From the NCBI RefSeq assembly GCF_902635505.1, contig NC_045429.1:163578997-163642996 (forward strand): a DNA stretch of 64,000 nucleotides. The letters are read 5' to 3'. The DNA comes from Sarcophilus harrisii. Lineage: Eukaryota; Chordata; Mammalia; Dasyuromorphia; Dasyuridae. Below, piece after piece: positions 22,672 to 33,614 of this stretch (positions are counted from its first letter, which is position 1; each line of letters opens with the position of its first letter). The position numbers and the translations under genes were made by a program. The notes below the pieces were generated by a model that was given only the letters and a program-made list of their open reading frames with translations, was not told the origin of the DNA and did not search any database.

Positions 22672-25451
22672 ATTCCCTGAGCATTTCTAAAATTTCAAAT
22701 TTGGGGAGTGATATAAAAATTTGTAGTCAGCCAAGAAGTATTACAATCAGTGTATTACAGTAGCTACAAAAACCATTGTAAAATCAAACCCCAAATCCTT
22801 CATTATTTTTACACTGATGAAATTTGCTTTGTTTTTTCTAAATAAACCTAAATTTAGCACATGATTAAAAATTTTGTTTTAATTGTATATGCTATTTTCT
22901 ACTGATTTGAAAGATTGTCTTTCGTTATTTACCCTTCTGAACTGCTCCTTTAATCCAATATTCAAAACTTGGTATAACTCCTAATGGCATGTGTGTTTCC
23001 TGGCATGTTTAAAAAAAAAAAAAAAAAAAAAAAACAAGAAATGCTGATCAACTTGTGAAGTTGCCAAAGAAGTGTTTTATTAGGTTATAGTTCCCTGAGG
23101 ACTCATAGTAGAGCTAATCATAAAATATACTCTCAAGTAGTAAGAGAATATATTAATTTTCCCAAAACTTTTATAATGAAACTCCCAAAGTGTGAAGTGT
23201 GAATCATAATAAACGTGTTTAGAAGATATCTTAATAATGTTGATATGCACCATGGTAAAGTAGGTAAAGGACCAGCCTTGAATTAAAGGAGACCTGATTC
23301 AAATCTTAATTATGACATCTAATAACTGTATGACAATATTTTCAGAGCCCTAAGTTTTCTAAGCCAGAGGAAACAACAAATTATGGAATTCTTGCAGAAT
23401 CTTACAGAAATCTATAGTCTTATATTACTAGGATATGAAGTTGTAGGACAGGAACTTTTATCCTAGATACAAAGCCTGAGAAGATAGCATATTGTTTGAC
23501 TATTCTTATCAAACATACTACATGGCTACTTCTACATATCTGGCATTTCCAATCACCAAATGTAGCCTTGTGTATTTGACTAGAAAGAACTATTTCTCCT
23601 TTCCTACTGATACCTGTTAAACTCCATCATCCTTATTTGGAATATAGAAGGATCGTTCTATTTCAGAAATTTCATCTCTACTCACTATGGAAAGGGCCTC
23701 AAATCTGTTAAGGTTCAATGATTCCTTCTCCCCCTCCCCATCTGCCTTAATTTCAGTGTTATATTCTGTGACCTTCCAAATTCCTGACCTAGATTTGGAC
23801 TTCTCTTTGCTTTTCTTGACTCTTCTTCCTTATACTTTTAAGCTTTATATTTTAAAGCCTGAATCTAATTTGTCTTCCTAGACTTATATATTTTTCAACT
23901 TTATGTATTCTATGGTCCTCTGACCTGGCTTTGCTGTTCTTCATAAACTTCTTTCCATCTCCTGATTTATGCCTCTACACACATTATCTCCCATATCAGA
24001 AATGTACTATCTTTACTCCAAATCTCAGGGTTTCCTATCTCCTTCATAATTTTGCTCAAGAGCCACTGTGTCCCCTTCCTTTACCCCCAAAAAATCCATT
24101 TGTATTTGTGTAATATATATTAAGTATATTTTCATTTACATACATGTTATCTCCTCCTATAAAACGTAACACGGCCTAGGAGCAGGAGGCTTATTTTTGC
24201 ATTTTTATCCTCATGTGCTAGCTTGGTGCATACAACAGGGATTGGTTCATTAGAAAATCTTCATTTTTTCCTTCAAATGAATGAGTTTGAAGAATTCCTC
24301 CAACTCTTTCATTCTTTTCTCCACTATGGAAATTTTCTCCCCCTATATTTTGCAGTGTTTCCTTCTTGCAATTCAGTGATAAGAAATTTATCTGATATTA
24401 AAGATATTTTCCTATATAATGGGAATTCACAAGAGGTGAATCTAGATTCCCAAGGGACTGGGAGAAATATAGGCATTTTCTTATCATCCTACTCCCACAC
24501 ATAGGAGAATTTTGGACTTTGGAGATGGAATTAGTGCAGTGGTCAAGTTGGCTGAAAGAGGAAAATTCCTTGAGGCAGAACCACTAACCAGTAGAATTCT
24601 AGGCCACAGAATCTTAAACACCAAGAGGAAATTTTGAGACAATCTCAATTTCTTGCCCAAATCTCCTGGGGAGAAGAGAAAGACTCCCTAGATAATGCTG
24701 AATTCCTGATTCAAAGTGGGAGTTCCAGGACAAACAAGAAATAAAGCTACAGAGCAGCAAGAGATAAAGCTATGATTTGGAAGAGCAAATGGCAATCCCC
24801 TAGTACTATAACTTACTCAGACCCTGTTGTTGTAGAGTAAAGGAATCAACTTTAATAATTCCAGGTGTTTCCATGTACATATGCATTTAAGTATGTGTCT
24901 GTATTTGACTATATATATCAAGGCAGCACTTTACATAAGAAGGCTAGATAGGTCCTGAAAGAGGTAAAGATCTATGAGTCGTAAGTGCTTTCATTTTAGA
25001 GGAATCTCAATGGGAATTATATTATAAAAATATCACTGAGTGCCTAGGTTCTCTACAAGGCAAAGTTCCCAAAAGACAGAAACATTGATTATTGAATAAA
25101 CCCAAGTCTTTGCTCTTTCCAGAAAAAGGGGGGGGGGAGAGTTTCAAAAAACTCACAAAACATCCCAAACAATAGGAGTAAATTGCTTCTAAGGAAGCTG
25201 GATGTGCATAAGGATTAAGCCCTACATATATAACATAATTTTCTGCCATAAAGTCACCTTCTTTAAATCTTTTTTTTTCTCTCCAGGAGATGTGATGAAA
25301 GAATTCCTGCTTGATGATTTTTTCCTCATCACCTGCTCTAGCACTGACTTTCCACTGCTTCCATCTCTATGGCCAAAATGTTTTCTGCAGGGACCTGACT
25401 CCAAAAATACCTTTTTATCTCTCTCTTCTCTGTGTCTGTACTTTTGCATTT
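22672..25451. other. Upstream flank of the dead TAAR, mostly unannotated
   Basis: Contains an A-run of 26 (23009-23034, shorter in the right unit) and a SINE scrap at 23255-23360 ('gaattaaaggagacctgatt'); otherwise no gene or repeat I can name. Any TAAR promoter or untranslated exon should lie here. It is nearly identical to 33615-36483. Confidence 0.6.
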
Positions 25452-26845
25452 AAAAGCTACATTTTACTAGACATTGACCCACACATAACACTGTATACCA
25501 AGATAAGGTTGAAATGGGTTCATAATCTAGACATAAAGAATGATACTATGAACAAATTAGAAGAACATAGGATAATTTACCTTTCTGATCTTGAGGGAGA
25601 AAGTAATTTGTGACCAAAGAAAAACTAGAGGTCATTACTGATCACAAAATACATGATTTTGATTATATTAACTCAATGCAGACAAGATTAGAAGGGAAGC
25701 AATAAACTGGGAAAAGATTTTTACATTTAAAGGTTCCGACAAAGGCCTCATTTCTAAAATATATAGAGAATTGACTCAAATTTATAAGAATTCAAGACAT
25801 TCTCCAATGGTCAAAGGATACAGACAATTTTCAGATGAAGAAATTGAAACTATTTGTAGTCATATGAAAAGGTGCTCCATTACTATTGATTAAAGAAATG
25901 CAAATTAAGAAAACTCTTGAGATACCACTGCACAACTCTCAGATTGGCTAAGATGACAGGAAAAGATAATGATGAATGTTGGAGGGGATGTGGGAAAACT
26001 GAGACACTGATACATTGTCGATGGAATTGTGAACAGATTCAACTGCTCTGGAGAGCAGATTGGAACTATGCTCAAAAAGTTATCAAACTGTACATACCTT
26101 TTCACCCAGCAGTATTTCTACTGGGCCTCTATCCCAAAGAGATCTTAAAGGAAGGAAAGGGACCCATGTGCAAAAAATGTTTGTGGCAGCCCTTTTTGTA
26201 GTGGCAAGAAACTGGAAACTGAGTGGATGGTCATTAGTGGAGAATGTGTGAAAACCTTATGGCATATGAATGTTATGGAATATTATTGTTCTATAAGAAA
26301 CAATCAACAGGATGATTTCAGAGAGGCCTGGCGAGACTTATATAAACTAATGCTAAGTGAAATGAGGAGAATCAGGAGATCAGTATACATGGCAACAACA
26401 AGACTATGTGAGGATCAATGTTGATGGACATGGCTCTCTTCAACAATAAGAATATTCAAACCAGTTCCAGTTGTTTAGTGCTCAAGAAAGCCTTCTACAT
26501 CCAGAGAGAGGACTGTGGGAATTGAATGTGAACCACAACATAGCATTCTCACTCTCTCTGTTGTTGTTTGCTTGCATTTTTCTTTCTCAGTTTTTTCTTC
26601 CTTCTTGATCTGATTTTTCTTGTGCAGCAAGATAACTGTATAAATATTTATCCATATATTGGATTTAAAATGTATTTTAAACTACGTGCCATCTAGGGCA
26701 ATGGTTGGGGGGAAGAAGGGGATAATTTGGAACAGAAGGCTTTGCAAAGGTCAATGTTGAAAAATTACCCATGTATATATTTTGTAAATAAAAAGCTTTA
26801 ATAAATAAAAAATATTAAATATAAATTTTAAAAAGCTACATTTTA
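25452..26845 (+). mobile_element. 5'-truncated L1 (ORF2 C-terminus + 3' UTR), left copy
   Basis: The body is 25467-26830, flanked by the 15-bp direct repeat 'aaaagctacatttta' (25452-25466, 26831-26845). It encodes a broken ORF2 C-terminus: TLIHCRWNCEQIQLLW and LLGLYPKEI match human L1 TLLHCWWDCKLVQPLW and LLGIYPKDY. A C-rich/T-rich 3' UTR and the tail 'aataaaaagctttaataaat' follow. The same insertion with the same TSD is present in the right duplication unit, so it predates the duplication or was copied by conversion. Confidence 0.92.
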
Positions 26846-26934
26846 ATTGGAGTTCAGTTTTACAACTAATCAGAACTCATTCAATTCTAACAACACAAAT
26901 TTATCATATAATAATGTTATAATGAGAAGCCTGC

Positions 26935-27125
26935 TAAGTAGTTTGGTTGATGGAATACTGGGCATAGAGTCAGGGAGATGACTTCACATCTGAACTCAAA
27001 CACTTGTTGTGTGAGACTTGCCAAGTCATTTGAACTGTTTATTAATCCAATAGGAAAGGAAATGAAAGAAAAACCCCCTGGACCATAGGGTCACAAAAAA
27101 ATCTGACATGACTGAACAACAATGT
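26935..27125 (+). mobile_element. Mar1-like SINE, left unit
   Basis: 'ggcatagagtcagggagatg', 'catctgaactcaaacacttg', 'gggtcacaaaaaaatctgac', 'atgactgaacaacaa' (RTE-like end). The right counterpart is 37970-38160. Confidence 0.78.
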
Positions 27126-27789
27126 AATAATTACTCCATTATTTATATTTATATATTTATTTATATTTATGTATGTAAATCTCTGTTATTTATGTATTTA
27201 TACATATTCCAACATGTGTAGAGAAACATATTCAGCACCAGTATTACAACTTTGTCAGAAGAGGCAATGAGGACTACACACCACTTACAAAGTTTTACAA
27301 GATACTTTTCAAATACACTATGTCTTGGCCAGTAGTATCTTATATTCCCTTTCCCTAGATAAACAAACCCTCCTCCCCAGTGTTAAGGACCTTTTTCCCA
27401 CTCAGTCACTAAATTTTCTATGCTATTTGGAGTTTCATTTTAATTTTGAATACATGGGTTAAACACAGAGCCAATATGATGAAATCCTGGTGGAATTTAT
27501 CTTGGTGTCCTGGATGAAAATTTCTAAGACACGGAGATTGCATATTCATCCTGAAAGTTCACAATTTTTGTTGTCCATTGTAATTAAATAGGGGAGAAAG
27601 AAATTTCAAGCTGAGGTTTGTGAGTTCCCAAACAAGAAAATCCTCTCAGTTATTTCAGAATGGTTATGATTATACTTAAAGTAAAGACAAGATCTACTTC
27701 TTTTCTTTGCTTAGTATCTACTATCCTTAATCACTGAATAGGTATGGCCTCAATGAAACCCATTGAGGACTAAGGTCTCCCATTTTTTT

Positions 27790-27975
27790 CAGGTTCTTCT
27801 CCAATCATCTTGATCTATATGTTTCCACTGGACCCACATAGTACTGGAGGGGAAAGTGAGGCAGGTGCCTTTCACAGCCCTCACTTCACTTCAGTCCAAT
27901 TTACTTGCATGTCATAGCATCACCTCCCTGAAGTCATGGTCCTCTTCAAGAACAGGACAAACAACAACTACTGTG
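27790..27975 (+). mobile_element. SINE of the 'gaaggacaaacaacaa' family, left unit
   Basis: Plus-oriented. Contains 'ggaggggaaagtgaggcagg', 'cacctccctgaagtcatggt' and ends 'aggacaaacaacaa'. Present in both duplication units. Confidence 0.75.
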
Positions 27976-28204
27976 TTCAGTGAACAATGGATTCTAGGTG
28001 TTTTGACGAATTCACTTAGTCAGCACTCCATCCGGCTATTGGGTGTCTGTGTGTCAATAATAGATGTGTATTAAAAGTTTTCTGTGAGCCTTCTGAATTA
28101 GAATAAGAAATAGGCATCTTTGGTTTCAAATTTTCCCTTATTAGTACTAGTAATTAAATTTTGTTTCTAAATCAAATACTTTGCATTTATGTAATTTTGA
28201 AGCT

Positions 28205-28665
28205 ATGTGTAATGGAAAGAACTTTGGATATGGGATCAAAAGATGTAGCTTTATCTATGAGCTTTATCAGTCAACACTCATGTAACTCATAGCAAGTTAT
28301 CCTGTCTCTCTGAGTCTCAGTTTTTTCATTTTCAAATTTGAGTATAGAAATTCTTGCCTGGACTAAATCTTTAAGTAGTTGAGAGTATCAGATGAGAAAA
28401 TTTATGTAAAATGCCTCAAAATGCACAAAGTAGTATGCAAATATCAACTATTAAAATTTTAAAGCCTTTTTACATCCATTATATTTTTGATCCTTACTAA
28501 AAACCTTTTGTCATAGATAGAGCATCATTAGTCCAACTTTTCAATAGAGTAAACTCAAGTACAGAGAAGTTAGTTAATTTGCTTAAGACCACACAGTTAT
28601 ATAGTATCAAGATTGAGAGTGGTCCTCACATGTTCTATCTCAGTACTCTTTCTATGAGATTATGT
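28205..28665. mobile_element. Two old MIR-like SINE pieces, left unit
   Basis: 28205-28470 on plus ('gtctctctgagtctcagttt', 'gatgagaaaatttatgtaaa') and about 28490-28665 on minus ('acagagaagttagttaattt', 'gcttaagaccacacagttat'). The near-identity between units ends inside this region, at about 28450. Counterparts lie at 39237-39690. Confidence 0.65.
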
Positions 28666-28876
28666 TTCCAGACTTGTTTGTTTATGTGTTTTAAAACAAG
28701 ACTCCCAATCTGAATCTCCCTAAATTCCAAATTTCTCTGAATTCCACTCCCCTCTTTGTTTGATTTAGGATATTTGTGATTATAAATGATTTTTTTCTGA
28801 ATAGCTCCAAGTCTAAAATAAATTCAACTCTTTTTTTCAAGGAGTATGCTCCCAGATTTTGAATTGTGACTTATTG

Positions 28877-29116
28877 GGGTTATTGTTATTATTCAGTCAT
28901 TTCAGACTCTTCATGCCTCTATTTGGGGTTTTCTTGGCAAATATTGGAATGGTTTGACATTTCCTTCTGCAGTTCATTTCACAGATGAGAAACTGAGACA
29001 ACTGGGTTAAGTAATTTGCCTAAGATCACACGGATATTAAGAGTCTGGGGCCAGATTTCAACTTAGAAAGATAAATCTTCCTGACTCCAGACCCAGTGCT
29101 ATATTCTCTGTTCCAC
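28877..29116 (-). mobile_element. Mar1-like SINE at the start of the right unit
   Basis: Counterpart of 18231-18470 ('tatttggggttttcttggca', 'actccagacccagtgctata'). Confidence 0.8.
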
Positions 29117-30302
29117 ATAGTATAAGATTAATGAAATGTATAATGGGATAAGGCAAAAGAATTTCTAACACCGATTAAGTTGGCTACTACCTCTGTGGCT
29201 CTGAAAAATCTTCTTACCCCATTTCGAATTCATCTTACTCCCTTGTAAAATGGCTTTCTAATCAGACTGTTTTTAAAACCATTTTTAAAGAGCTAGATAA
29301 ACATGAGTTATTATTTCAGGAAACAATTTTCTTTCTTTCCTTTTCCTGTGAAACTGTAGTATTTCCTCCTATTTCCTTTCCAAATATAAAATCCCAATTC
29401 TGCAGAACAAAGTAGTCATATGGCTTGTTTGGTTATTGATGGAAATGGCCTCACAATCAAGAACTATTTTTCAAAATGTTCATTAATGTTGTCTTTCTTA
29501 CAATCAGTTTTCAGTGGAGAGAATGTTCCAAATGAAATATCAGGACTTCTGTTAAATAATAATAATAATAAGAAGAAGAAGCAACTATTTGAACAAATCA
29601 TAAGAAAGGTTACAATTATTAAAACATCCATTTGTTTTCACTTCAGTTCCTAAAGTTGAGGATTGACTATACATTATTATATCTGCTCTACATCTGCCTA
29701 CATATGGCAAGAGTTTAGAATGAGAGGGGCATGATAGACATGACATCTCATCTTAGGGGAAAGATTCTTTTCTATTTCTTGCCTTTGGCAATTGGAGCAG
29801 TCCACTCTGAAGAGAACTCATTCTGAGGAATAGCAATTGTTGATTTTGAAATCTGATTTAGAAGTTTTAGAAAGCAAATATGATGTGCAGAAGTTACATG
29901 ATAGCCTCAGTGTAGTAGTACAGAAGATTAGGTAATGGTTATAATTGATAGGAATCTGGAGCATGTTACAGTAGGGTATAGAATATGAATCCAAGCACAT
30001 TTGGGTAAACCCTCCTCCAATCAGCTGGAAAGGGGAAAGAGCAGAGTTTGAAAGCCCTTGATACCTCCAGATGTTATCCAAGAGATGTTATTTCTAAATG
30101 TCATAGCATGCAAGTGTATCATGGACTCTACTTGTGATGACATTGTAATAACTTTTGATGATACTTGACAATCTGTAATGCCAAGTTAGAGAATGAATAT
30201 AGGAAAAAAAAGAAGACAGGATCTGGAGTTAAAAACCATCAAGCTCAGTAAAAGTAGTGTCCCTGCTGGTACATCAGCACAATGTGCAAAAGATGATATT
30301 TG

Positions 30303-30352
<50 letters not shown>

Positions 30353-30493
30353 TTGCTGAGCCAATTGGGATTAAGTGGCTTGCCCAGGATCACATAATTA
30401 GTAAGTGTTAAGTGTTTGAGATCAGATTTGAACTCAGGTCCTCCTGACTTCAGGGCTAGTACTCTATATCTACTGTGCCAGATAGTTGCTCCA
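30303..30493 (-). mobile_element. SINE with expanded CA tail, only in the right unit
   Basis: The reversed tRNA-headed SINE ends 'tactgtgccagatagttgct'; its tail on the left has become about 21 CA units plus a TA run (30304-30351). The left unit (near 19615) lacks it. An imperfect short repeat 'atatttg/atattta' flanks it. The insertion therefore postdates the duplication, in the old, unconverted part. Confidence 0.85.
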
Positions 30494-31058
30494 ATATTTA
30501 CATTATATTGACTGAATGCTTTATTAGCTTTTTTTCCAGTTAAATAAGAATAGAGTTAATGCATTTATTTTTAAATCTCTTTGGTACACACTGGCCCCAT
30601 GACTTAAGGAACATCTTAATGTTTGATGAAACATTTTTACTAATATATGGTAGAAGTACTAAAATGATGGAAGGATACTTTACTTTGGGTCAGCATCTAG
30701 AAATTAAAAGAAAAGCCACATTTTCAAAAACAACCTATTTTAATTTGCTCATCTCAGAGATAAGGGGATATTGCATGCTCACATTAGGGAGGAAAAATGA
30801 AACAGAGAGAAACACACAGATGATTTACAAATTTAAAATATACCTTTAGCACAGAAATAGGAGTAGACTTGTGGAGGGACAAGGGATGGAGTATTCTGAA
30901 GATTTTTCAAACCTACCATACATTGGCATATATATGTTCTATATGTTCCAATTTTGTGGAAAATTCCCTTTTTTGTGGTTGTGGAAATAAACATTGGAAT
31001 AATGATACAAATAGATTTACTGAAAATTGACTTTTTTCAATATTTTCTCTCTTTCAAG

Positions 31059-31106
31059 ACCCTGAGGAAGGCTGCCAAAAACCTGGCTTACACTCTGGAA
31101 GAAAAG
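31059..31106 (+). other. 48-nt exon-like cassette, right unit
   Basis: 'tttctctctttcaag' precedes a 16-codon frame (TLRKAAKNLAYTLEEK) followed by 'gtaaaa'. The left-unit version (20175-20222) keeps the acceptor but has 'ataaaa' at the donor. No known protein recognised. Confidence 0.28.
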
Positions 31107-31254
31107 GTAAAATATACAAAATTCACTATAGCATAAAATATAATTTACAAAGTAGATTTATTTCAAAAGCACTGAAGATAGATAATAGTTCATTGTTGAC
31201 ACTATTATTTGATTATTTGTAACATATTCCACTTTTTAAAAATTTTCAGTTGTT

Positions 31255-31510
31255 TTGAGGCAATAAGGTGGCAGAATGGATGAAGAACAGGTCCTGAGTG
31301 CGAAAATCCTTCATCAAAAGCCAGCCTCAGGTACTTCCTTGTAGTATGAGCCTGGGCAAGTAACTTAATCTCTTTCTGCCTTGGTTTTCTCAGCTGAAAA
31401 GTGGAGATAATGATACCTTTTTTTCCATAAGTATAGTGAGGATAAAATGAGATAATATCTGTAAAGTATTCTACCAACCTTAAAGTGTTATATAAATGCA
31501 AGTTGCAAGA
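31255..31510 (+). mobile_element. MIR-like SINE, right unit
   Basis: 'gtatgagcctgggcaagtaa', 'gaggataaaatgagataata', 'aaagtgttatataaatgc'. Confidence 0.75.
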
Positions 31511-31889
31511 ATTACCTTTCTTTTGGTAATTTCACATAAGTGAAAATGCTACAAAGATAAAAGTTAAAATTTATAAGTTATTTATAGAGAGAAGCAAAAG
31601 ACAAATACAAACCATTTTTTCCACTCTAAATCTATTTTCTTATTGTTTAATTATTGATGAGGAAAAAGAAAAGCTTAATCCTTTCATTGAATACACAAAG
31701 ATGTATTGAGGCCTTCTGGTTTTATATCACTGAAAATTCTGTTATGTTCATTTTATCGTACCTCATCTCTCAACCCAGAATTATACCCTTCCCAGTCATG
31801 AAGAAACATAGTTAGACAAATATACAAAATACACTGCTACAGTAATTCCATTTGATATTGTAGCTACCATTCTGCCTTCATATTTTCTC

Positions 31890-32215
31890 ACCTCTTTGCT
31901 AAGAAAGTAGAATTATATTTTATTATATGTTCTTTTGGACTTTTTTCAGAGTTTAGTTTCTATTTAATGGCCTTTTCATTTATATTGCTGTAATCATTAT
32001 TCTGCATCTAGTTCACTGTGCTAGTTCATACAAACCTTCCCATGTTTGTCAAAGAACTCATATATATCATTTCTTACTAATTCATATTCTATTTAATTTG
32101 TGTACCACATCTCCCCTACACATTTAATGATAATCTAAATTAGTTTCCACTTCCTTTCTGTGTTAAGAAAACTGCTCTGAATGTTTTGGTAAGAGAATAC
32201 TTTTCTCTTTCTCTT
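31890..32215 (-). mobile_element. Old L1 3' end, right unit
   Basis: 'ttcttttggacttttttcag', 'gttcatacaaaccttcccat'. Strongly diverged from the left copy, unlike the TAAR region next to it. Confidence 0.6.
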
Positions 32216-32531
32216 TGCTTTTCCTTGAGCCTCTTTGAATCAGCTTCCCTCATTTTATAATTGAAAGTTATATATAAAAAGAAATTTTACATTGTCAGTA
32301 AACATTTACTTCTGATATTAATTTGATATTTAATATTAATATATTTAATATATTAATTTGAAAGTTTGAGCATAAGATGGCAAGAATGTGTCAGAATTAT
32401 TACCAAGTGAATATAATTTTCTATTAATTTAACAAACACATATATTTCATTTCTTGAATTGTCCATCAGAGATTCTACATTTCCTTTTATTTTCAATCCA
32501 TATTAGTCTGTACTTCTGTGCAAAATCTTTC

Positions 32532-33614
32532 TCATTTATGTAGTTCTGCTTTTTCAGAAAATAAATTCATCTCTGAAGAACCATTCCTCAAGACTCTGCC
32601 ACTCACAATTAGCTTAATTGCTTTCCGAAACCAAGGGTAAAAGAAAGCATAGATCAAGGGATTCATAGCTGAGTTGTAGTAAACACACCATAGTAAGATC
32701 TCAAAGATATAAGGGGGAGTTATGAAATTCATATAAGCATCAATTAGTGAATCAATGAAATATGGCAGCCAAGAGACAAGAAACACAGCCATAGCAATCC
32801 CCAGTGTTTTAGCAGCCTTTCTCTCTCGTTTGGTCACTCTGTCCTTATACTTCTCTGCAGAGTTCTGGATTTGACTGCTGGTACTTTCTATCTTTCTAGC
32901 CTGGTGTTTAGCTACCAAAAAAATTTTACCATATAAAATGAGAATGGCAATTGTTGGTATAAAGAACAAAAGAAATCCAAAGAGAACCCAGTCTTGATTC
33001 ATTGCAGCCTGACAACCTCCTACACAAGTGAGAGCAATTACCAAATCCTCCAACCCATCATCATTGACCCCTGTATAAAAGAGAGAAAAACTATATGTTA
33101 CTGAACAACCCCAGGACACAGCAATACACATCCCTGAAATGGGTACTGTAAACTTTGTTGGATAGACCAGAGGATCAGTGACAGCAATATATCTATCAAT
33201 GGAGATGAAACACAAATGGAAGAGAGAAGCATAGCAAAATGACCCATCAAAACATGTGTGAAATTTACAATAACTGTCCCCAAAGTACCAGCAACTCTCC
33301 ACTGACCTCACCATGCTAAAGGGCATCACAGTGAGTCCAACCAAAAAGTCAGCACCGGCTAAGGAAGCAATGAGGAAGTTTGTAGGTGTATGTAGCTGCT
33401 TAAAGTGAAGAATGGCAGTGATGACCAGCAAGTTGCCAAACACTGCTAGCACAGCCCCAAAGCCAAAAAACATATACAGAATCATTCGAGCTGTGGGAGA
33501 ATATGAGGTTTTGATGCAGGATCCACTGACATTCTCAAAACAGAGCTGCACAGCAGCAAGTTGGTAAGAAGTGTTGATCCTCATTTCCACGTGTGAGTCT
33601 TCCAGTATTTCCAT
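32532..33614 (-). CDS. Intact TAAR9-like trace amine-associated receptor (right tandem copy)
   Basis: Single-exon class A GPCR of 360 residues from the first ATG. A second ATG at residue 11 (33582-33584) aligns with the usual TAAR start and gives 350 residues, so the true start is undecided. Visible marks, in 360-residue numbering: N-terminal sequons N14-T-S and N28-V-S; D2.50 in LAGADF (D89); conserved disulfide C116-C201; amine-anchoring Asp3.32 at D123 (HTCFDGSF); DRY at 140-142; basic third loop [13 protein letters not shown] in TM6 (281-284); and the TAAR fingerprint NSAMNPLIY...YPWF in TM7 (314-329). There are seven hydrophobic segments. The closest family match from memory is TAAR9/TAAR8-type. 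It lacks Asp5.43 (Gly213 at that point), so it is less like TAAR6/TAAR8. Its role should be volatile-amine detection through Golf in olfactory cilia, inferred from the family. A possible AATAAA on the minus strand lies at 32486-32491. It sits in the right copy of an 11-kb tandem duplication; its sister at 21591-22671 is dead. Confidence 0.93.
   Translation of the reverse strand: MEILEDSHVEMRINTSYQLAAVQLCFENVSGSCIKTSYSPTARMILYMFFGFGAVLAVFGNLLVITAILHFKQLHTPTNFLIASLAGADFLVGLTVMPFSMVRSVESCWYFGDSYCKFHTCFDGSFCYASLFHLCFISIDRYIAVTDPLVYPTKFTVPISGMCIAVSWGCSVTYSFSLFYTGVNDDGLEDLVIALTCVGGCQAAMNQDWVLFGFLLFFIPTIAILILYGKIFLVAKHQARKIESTSSQIQNSAEKYKDRVTKRERKAAKTLGIAMAVFLVSWLPYFIDSLIDAYMNFITPPYIFEILLWCVYYNSAMNPLIYAFFYPWFRKAIKLIVSGRVLRNGSSEMNLFSEKAELHK

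Larger units (their letters stand above)
18231..28876. repeat. Left unit of a ~11-kb tandem segmental duplication
   Basis: The unit begins with a reversed SINE ('attgttattattcagtcatt') and runs to the junction near 28876. It aligns collinearly with 28877-39893 along its entire length. It contains old SINEs, an old L1 3' end, the dead TAAR, a 5'-truncated L1 and a SINE with an RTE-like end. Outer parts (about 18.2-21.5 kb and after about 28.45 kb) are strongly diverged from the right unit, roughly one base in seven or eight in the stretch I compared. The middle is nearly identical. Confidence 0.93.

Noticed and set aside
25905-26424. Four conserved small ORFs identical in both units (also 36936-37455)
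   Set aside because: They are overlapping frames of an L1 ORF2 end; identity reflects duplication/conversion, not selection for protein.
30304-30351. Alternating CA/TA tract as a functional Z-DNA element
   Set aside because: Best explained as a SINE tail that expanded; no sign of function.
33098-33283. Short ORF opposite or overlapping the TAAR frame (also 46442-46627)
   Set aside because: Shadow frame of the receptor gene; the same shadow occurs in each paralogue.
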